From positions 1 through 18,217 of the forward strand of contig JAWLEB010000052.1 in the NCBI GenBank assembly GCA_041686375.1: a DNA stretch of 18,217 nucleotides. Reading direction: 5' to 3'. The DNA is from JAGXLC01 sp041686375 (GTDB lineage Bacteria; Bacteroidota; Bacteroidia; Bacteroidales; UBA12077). Numbering within the stretch: position 1 is the first letter of the stretch; every line of letters starts with the position of its first letter. Under the pieces are notes generated by a model, which worked only from the letters and a program-made list of their open reading frames with translations, ran no database searches and was not told the DNA's origin. Shown in pieces: positions 13,585 to 18,217 of the stretch. The position numbers and the translations under genes are program-made.

Positions 13585-16376
13585 ATGAATCGTTTGGTAT
13601 ATGAATCACCCGTTTCCATATCTACCCTCAGGAAAAAGATCCCCGTATCAAAAACTTCAAGAGATATCTCATATCTAGGTTCTCCTGACAGCATCCTGCT
13701 TTTTATTTTTTTCCCTGTAACATCAAAAATGCTGAATTCATCTGCTTCAACTGCTGACGCATCAGAAGTAAATTCCAGAATGAGTATATTACGTGCAGGA
13801 TTAGGATAAATTTTGAAGGGCTTATCTCCGTCGTTCTGCTCAGATAAGCCAACTTGTAAAACATCTATTTCATTTGAAAAATTGGAGCACCCATTCTGAT
13901 TTGTAACCTTAACCTTGTATGTTCCAGTATCCTGTACAATATAGACTTTTGATGTTGCACCGGGAATCCTTTCATCATTCCTGTACCATTGATTCCCCTC
14001 CTCGTAGTTAGAAATAATGGAGTCTTCATTCCTGGATATTTCTGGTTGCGGAATTGAGTCCACCTCAATAAAATCTTTCTCAACAATTTCATATTTACCA
14101 TCGACCAGCAATTCTACTGTTCGAATGCCCGGATAAGTATATTTTATTTGATGGGGACCATATCCTTCAACATAACGAGGTTCAGCTCCATAGCCCATAT
14201 CCCAGGTATAACTGCCAAAAACATCATTGGTATCAATGGAAATAGCCAAACTATCTCCTTCACAAAGAGAAAAACTACTGGCGCTAAAATTAAAATCAAC
14301 GCCATCAGGGTCAGAAAATACATTAATATTATCGAGGTACACTCCTCCGCCCCCTTTACTATTACCTTCAAAAGCTATCTTATAACCATAAGAAGGACGC
14401 GGAAGAAGCAAAGTATCAGCTTCCCAGTCTGATGTTGCCTCATTAAAAGAAGCCACTTGTTTCCATGGTAAAGAATCGGCGTAGCGTATTAAAATACTTA
14501 ATTCATCTATGTTATTCTCGAACTCTTCCAGATAGTATTCAAATGTTAAGAGGAAATATTCAGATTCCTCCAAATCAAACCCAGGGGTTACAAGTTTTGA
14601 AGAAATATCCTTTTCGGCATTAAACGCATAATGATAATTCCCATCAGGGGAAGGAGCCGGGTCATCAGATACAGAACTCCAGAAAGTATCATGACTCGAA
14701 GATTGCTCGTACCAACCGGATTCCAGTGATTGTGTGTCTTCAAAAGAATAACTGTATGGAACAGAAAGAGGTTGAATTGGGTAAATGCCCACACTGTCTG
14801 AAAACACAGTAGAATCCCCGGAGTCTAAAATACCCCTTACCTGATAAAAATAGAGAGAATCCTTTACCGGTACAACATCATCAAAAGAAGTACCGTTAAA
14901 TTCACCTATTTTCTCACCATTACGAAAAATCTCGTAATAATCCATATCACTGCTATCGATCACTGAATTCCACTTAACGTTAACATATGTTTCCTGATAA
15001 ATAGCCCTTACATTGGAAGGTATAGTATCATAAGGCTTATAGCCATCAAGGTTATCAAAACCCGTATTATTAGGATCAAGCCAATACTCCATCTGGTATT
15101 CTTCTTGTCCGAATAAATCCCATGAATAAGAGAACATAGCAAAGTAGTCATTATAGTTATACTCACAACTTGCCTCTCCCCCTGTTAAGTTTCCGATTAT
15201 TTGTTTATTCTGATTAAATAAAGGCGATCCTGAAGAACCACCTTCAGTTGTTCCCACATCCCATTCTAAAATGCGCCAGTGCGTATTTTCTTCGTAAGTA
15301 TCTCCAAAACTGCCAATTACAGGAGCATCTTCATCTATTGTTATTTTTTTTACATCCCCCATAGGATGGTGAATGCAAGTTGTATTAGTCACATTCGTTG
15401 TATCTATCGACCAACCGGCAAAATAGGGTCTATAATTGGAAGGCACATCCGATTCCAGTTTAAGCAAAGAAAAATCCAGTTTACTTTCAGGCGCAGCGCT
15501 TATCAGTTGAGCGCCTGACATGGATTGATCCTCCAGCTCAATATATGAAGTATCGCATTCCGGACTTTCATAGTTAAAATAAAAAATCGAGTTAGCTGCT
15601 TCGGCAGAATCATCTATACAGTGGTCTGCCGTAAGCAGATAAGGCTGACGGTCATAGTTGGTATTGTTCACTAAAGCACCAGAACAGAGATATCCACCAC
15701 CGGTAACAATTTTTGTAATGGCTCTCTTTACTTCCTGCCAGTCTTCACCTTCAGGACAATTAATATTAACATGACAAGTATCGGAATCCCCCACTCCGGC
15801 TGTACCTTTTGAAAGCACATTAAAGATATCCAAAACATCGTGCCCGATTTTTCCTAATTTTAACTTTCCCTTAAATGAAGCCTGATCCGGCTCAAAATAC
15901 TCAATAGTCACTTTCTCACCCTGAACAGGAGTAACAGGCAGAACTTCAGAAGGCCTGTTATTGGCGTGGGTCATAGCTCCTTTAACATGGGAATAATCAG
16001 TATTATAAATAAATAACCGGGCTCCCGGCGGAACTTTAAAAGAATCAAAACCAAGAAACAACGAAAATGCATCTGTTGAGCGAACCGAATACAAATAAAG
16101 CGTGCCGTTATTGACTCTATAACTTTCCGCAAGATCCTTAATATTCAAATCCACATCAAAAACCTTAGCATACTGTAGTTTCTTCTTTTTGGAGAATATG
16201 GCTATTTGATTGCGAAAACTATCAATATCAAACTCCGGTAAGTTGTATTCCGGAATTTCATATTCAGCGAGGCTCTTTTTGTGTAAAGTAAGTGGGATAC
16301 CCCTTTGCTCAATCTGGGCATTAAGAATGGAGGAAATAAAAAGAAGGGTAAACAATATGAAAAAATTTTTATTCAT
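13575..16376 (-). CDS. Secreted lysyl-endopeptidase-like serine protease with T9SS sorting domain
   Basis: Trypsin-fold (S1-type) protease resembling Achromobacter protease I, exported by Sec and then the type IX system. Of 933 residues, 1-21 are a signal peptide (hydrophobic FILFTLLFISSILNA). Residues 22 to about 194 look like a propeptide. The protease domain starts near TCHVNINCPEGEDW (200-213), closely matching the N-terminus of mature lysyl endopeptidases. The catalytic triad is H252 (LTADHC), D301 (LDFSLLKL) and S382 (GGSSGSP). Then come an FnIII-like module (about 452-535), a beta-sandwich (about 540-690), a PKD-like domain (about 693-772, with YTYPG), an Ig-like region (about 795-840), and a type A C-terminal sorting domain (about 853-933, FKIYPNPARN to TKRFIKK). 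It lies convergent to the malic enzyme gene and alone in its transcript by spacing. Likely role: extracellular protein degradation; lysine specificity is inferred. Confidence 0.92.
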   Translation of the reverse strand: MNKNFFILFTLLFISSILNAQIEQRGIPLTLHKKSLAEYEIPEYNLPEFDIDSFRNQIAIFSKKKKLQYAKVFDVDLNIKDLAESYRVNNGTLYLYSVRSTDAFSLFLGFDSFKVPPGARLFIYNTDYSHVKGAMTHANNRPSEVLPVTPVQGEKVTIEYFEPDQASFKGKLKLGKIGHDVLDIFNVLSKGTAGVGDSDTCHVNINCPEGEDWQEVKRAITKIVTGGGYLCSGALVNNTNYDRQPYLLTADHCIDDSAEAANSIFYFNYESPECDTSYIELEDQSMSGAQLISAAPESKLDFSLLKLESDVPSNYRPYFAGWSIDTTNVTNTTCIHHPMGDVKKITIDEDAPVIGSFGDTYEENTHWRILEWDVGTTEGGSSGSPLFNQNKQIIGNLTGGEASCEYNYNDYFAMFSYSWDLFGQEEYQMEYWLDPNNTGFDNLDGYKPYDTIPSNVRAIYQETYVNVKWNSVIDSSDMDYYEIFRNGEKIGEFNGTSFDDVVPVKDSLYFYQVRGILDSGDSTVFSDSVGIYPIQPLSVPYSYSFEDTQSLESGWYEQSSSHDTFWSSVSDDPAPSPDGNYHYAFNAEKDISSKLVTPGFDLEESEYFLLTFEYYLEEFENNIDELSILIRYADSLPWKQVASFNEATSDWEADTLLLPRPSYGYKIAFEGNSKGGGGVYLDNINVFSDPDGVDFNFSASSFSLCEGDSLAISIDTNDVFGSYTWDMGYGAEPRYVEGYGPHQIKYTYPGIRTVELLVDGKYEIVEKDFIEVDSIPQPEISRNEDSIISNYEEGNQWYRNDERIPGATSKVYIVQDTGTYKVKVTNQNGCSNFSNEIDVLQVGLSEQNDGDKPFKIYPNPARNILILEFTSDASAVEADEFSIFDVTGKKIKSRMLSGEPRYEISLEVFDTGIFFLRVDMETGDSYTKRFIKK

Positions 16377-16604
16377 CTTGTTGTGGTTGATATTCGAAAT
16401 TCAAATGAAACGTTCCAAAATAGAATAACCTTTATCAATCTGTTTTTCAATCATTCCAAAATGAATATTTCACTGAGACAAGCATTAATCAGAAAACAGT
16501 GAGCCATTTTTTTTAGTAATTATTAACTATATGTAAAACTAAATAAAATTATTAGATCTCTTCAATAAAATAAATTTTTCTCCGTGCTTATTTCTCAAGA
16601 CCCT
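16377..16604. other. Intergenic region, nothing recognised
   Basis: AT-rich sequence between the protease and the response regulator genes. I see no gene, no strong hairpin and no exact TAnnTTTG element on the minus strand. It also holds no frame-continued remnant of a DNA-binding domain after the regulator's stop codon. Confidence 0.4.
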
Positions 16605-17783
16605 TTAATTAAAACTTTTTCCAGAAATTGGTTGCGCATATTTAATCACATCATCTTTCCCTATTGCTTTAGGACAAAGAATGATTAAACGTTCCAGGAC
16701 GTTACGGAATTCTCTGATATTACCGGTCCAGTTGATTTTTTGAAGTTCCTCAAGAGCCTCGTCTTTGATTTCTCGTTTGATAGTTCCATAATCGGCACAT
16801 ATTAACTCGTTAAAATATTCCGCTAACAAAGGAATATCTTCTTTTCTTTCATTCAAAGGAGGAACATGAATTATTATTACGCTTAACCTGTGATAAAGGT
16901 CTTCCCTGAAATTTTTCTTTTCAATTTCTTCTTTAAGATTTTTATTTGTTGCAGCAATTATTCTAACATCAACATTAATTACTGTATCGCTTCCTACTCT
17001 GGAAATTTTCTTTTCTTCCAGTGCTTTAAGTACCTTCGACTGAGCAGAAAGGCTCATATCACCAATCTCATCAAGAAATATGGTTCCACCATCAGCCTGC
17101 TCAAATTTCCCTTTTCTTTGCTTATGAGCAGAAGTAAAAGCACCTTTTTCATGTCCAAACAGCTCACTCTCTATTAGTTCAGAAGGTATAGCAGCACAAT
17201 TCACCTCAACAAACGGTTCATCTTTTCGCTCGCTCATTTCATGCAACGACCTTGCAACCAGTTCCTTACCAGTACCATTGGCTCCGGTAATAAGCACACG
17301 TGCATCAGTAGGTGCTACCTTTTCTATAATCTGCCGTACATCTTTTATAGCTTCCGACTCCCCAATCATATCATAAGATTTGGTAACTTTGCGCCGGAGA
17401 ATTTTGGTTTCTTTAACCAAATCCTTTCTTTCCATTGCATTTTTCAAAGTTACCAGTAAACGATTCAAATCCAGGGGCTTTTCTATAAAATCATATGCTC
17501 CCTTTTTTATACAATCAACAGCAGTATCAATAGTGCCATGCCCGGAAATCATTATTACGGGGACATCAGGAGAAATGCCAATAATTTTTTCCAGTACTTC
17601 TATCCCGTCCATCTGAGGCATTTTGATATCGAGCAGTACCGCATCGTATTTATTCTCTCTAAAAATTTCTAAGGCCCCCTCTCCATCAGAAGAAAGATCT
17701 ACCTCATGATTTTCATACTCCAGAATTTCTTTTAAACTTTCCCTGATGGCTTTTTCATCATCGATTGCTAATATTTTTGCCAT
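16605..17783 (-). CDS. NtrC-type sigma-54 response regulator lacking a DNA-binding domain
   Basis: Receiver (1-118) with acidic D8/D9 (IDDE), phospho-acceptor D52 and K102, then a linker and an AAA+ sigma-54 interaction domain (about 138-365). The ATPase has Walker A GANGTGKE (167-174, Asn replacing the usual Ser), Walker B TIFLDEIGD (234-242), arginine-finger region FREDLYHRL with R293/R299, and sensor-2 GNIREFRN. The sigma-54 contact loop reads GAFTSA (214-219) instead of GAFTGA; Ser at this place is familiar in Bacteroidota homologues. The protein stops at 392 residues, right after the AAA+ domain (AQPISGKSFN). Typical NtrC proteins are 440-480 residues and end in a Fis-type helix-turn-helix, which is absent here. 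It would have to activate sigma-54 polymerase without DNA looping from an enhancer, or pair with another protein. No cognate kinase is adjacent in the window. Confidence 0.93.
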   Translation of the reverse strand: MAKILAIDDEKAIRESLKEILEYENHEVDLSSDGEGALEIFRENKYDAVLLDIKMPQMDGIEVLEKIIGISPDVPVIMISGHGTIDTAVDCIKKGAYDFIEKPLDLNRLLVTLKNAMERKDLVKETKILRRKVTKSYDMIGESEAIKDVRQIIEKVAPTDARVLITGANGTGKELVARSLHEMSERKDEPFVEVNCAAIPSELIESELFGHEKGAFTSAHKQRKGKFEQADGGTIFLDEIGDMSLSAQSKVLKALEEKKISRVGSDTVINVDVRIIAATNKNLKEEIEKKNFREDLYHRLSVIIIHVPPLNERKEDIPLLAEYFNELICADYGTIKREIKDEALEELQKINWTGNIREFRNVLERLIILCPKAIGKDDVIKYAQPISGKSFN

Positions 17784-17913
17784 AGTATTATCAAATTATA
17801 CTTTTTTATACAAATCGTTAAATTTAATGAGCCGGATAATGAACATCATATACTAACAAACTAAACAATAAAAATACAACAAACAAATTTATAAAAACTT
17901 GCTAAGCTATAAA
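17784..17913. other. Short intergenic region, nothing recognised
   Basis: AT-rich gap between the end of the serine dehydratase gene and the response regulator start, both on the minus strand. It should hold the regulator's promoter, but I find no exact consensus or clear terminator hairpin. Confidence 0.4.
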
Positions 17914-18217
17914 CTATTCAAAAGGTCTCCAGGTTTTTGCCAATCCGCCCATTCCGGTTTCCCTGTATGCACTCTGTATATCCCTGCCCGTCTCTGCCAT
18001 TGTTTCCACAGCCTTATCAAAAGAAATTTTATGCCCTCCATCTGAGAATAAAGCATACACAGCACAATCAATTGCTTTTCCTGCAGCCACTGCATTTCTT
18101 TCAATACACGGTATTTGCACATATCCACCCACAGGGTCACATGTTAATCCCAAATTATGTTCAAATCCCATTTCAGCAGCATATTCAATTTGTCTGGCAG
18201 ATCCGCCCAAAATTTGA
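17914..18217 (-). CDS. L-serine ammonia-lyase (iron-sulfur type), C-terminal part, cut by the window edge
   Basis: Deaminates L-serine to pyruvate and ammonia using a [4Fe-4S] cluster. About 100 C-terminal residues are visible and the reading frame runs open to the right edge, so the gene continues outside. The family's alpha-domain signature is clear: EYAAEMGFEHNLGLTCDPVG, then VQIPCIERNAVAAGKAID, with the two cysteines that belong to the cluster-binding set. The tail AETGRDIQSAYRETGMGGLA is also typical. A TTG near 18210 is not a real start, since homologous sequence continues through it. It may be a single-chain (alpha plus beta) or separate-subunit enzyme; the visible part cannot tell. 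Confidence 0.93.
   Translation of the reverse strand, partial: QILGGSARQIEYAAEMGFEHNLGLTCDPVGGYVQIPCIERNAVAAGKAIDCAVYALFSDGGHKISFDKAVETMAETGRDIQSAYRETGMGGLAKTWRPFE

Overview
The window looks like a chromosomal segment of a low-GC Bacteroidota, probably Bacteroidales/Marinilabiliales-like. The evidence is a secreted protease ending in a type IX secretion (T9SS) sorting domain, several TAnnTTTG-type -7 promoter elements, a Bacteroidota-style dispersed palindromic repeat, genes with weak or absent Shine-Dalgarno sites, and sigma-54 activator and M23 peptidase variants with the sequence flavour of this phylum. Species cannot be named from the sequence.

Layout, left to right. Positions 1-245 hold no convincing gene, but they carry a long imperfect inverted repeat that could fold into a 22-bp stem. 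Positions 246-4291 are a three-gene operon on the minus strand: kaiC, then kaiB, then a PAS-rich hybrid histidine kinase/response regulator. This is a KaiA-less circadian-clock or hourglass-timer type module with a candidate output kinase attached. Immediately upstream of kaiC (4473-5365) is the decayed, truncated remnant of a second hybrid kinase closely related to the first, so kaiBC lies between two homologous kinase copies in direct orientation.

Positions 5579-10675 are ordinary housekeeping and envelope genes on the minus strand: a membrane-anchored M23 peptidoglycan peptidase, then leuS, whose 3' end overlaps a YitT-family membrane protein by 14 nt. Positions 10676-11547 form a long gene-free stretch with a dispersed palindromic repeat, several tetraloop hairpins and a perfect 16-nt palindrome. 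Two plus-strand genes follow: yjbQ (UPF0047/ThiE-bypass family) and a malic enzyme with a strong ribosome binding site and a clear intrinsic terminator.

Convergent to these, on the minus strand, are a 933-residue secreted lysyl-endopeptidase-like protease with FnIII/PKD-like modules and a T9SS tail, a sigma-54-type response regulator that lacks its DNA-binding domain, and the C-terminal part of an iron-sulfur L-serine dehydratase that runs off the right edge.

The most unusual content is the kai operon. KaiC keeps both P-loops and both pairs of catalytic glutamates, has Ser-Ser at the phosphorylation site, and stops before the A-loop/KaiA-binding tail. KaiB keeps its signature but lacks the acidic C-terminal tail. 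No kaiA is visible. The linked kinase receiver has no DNA-binding output.
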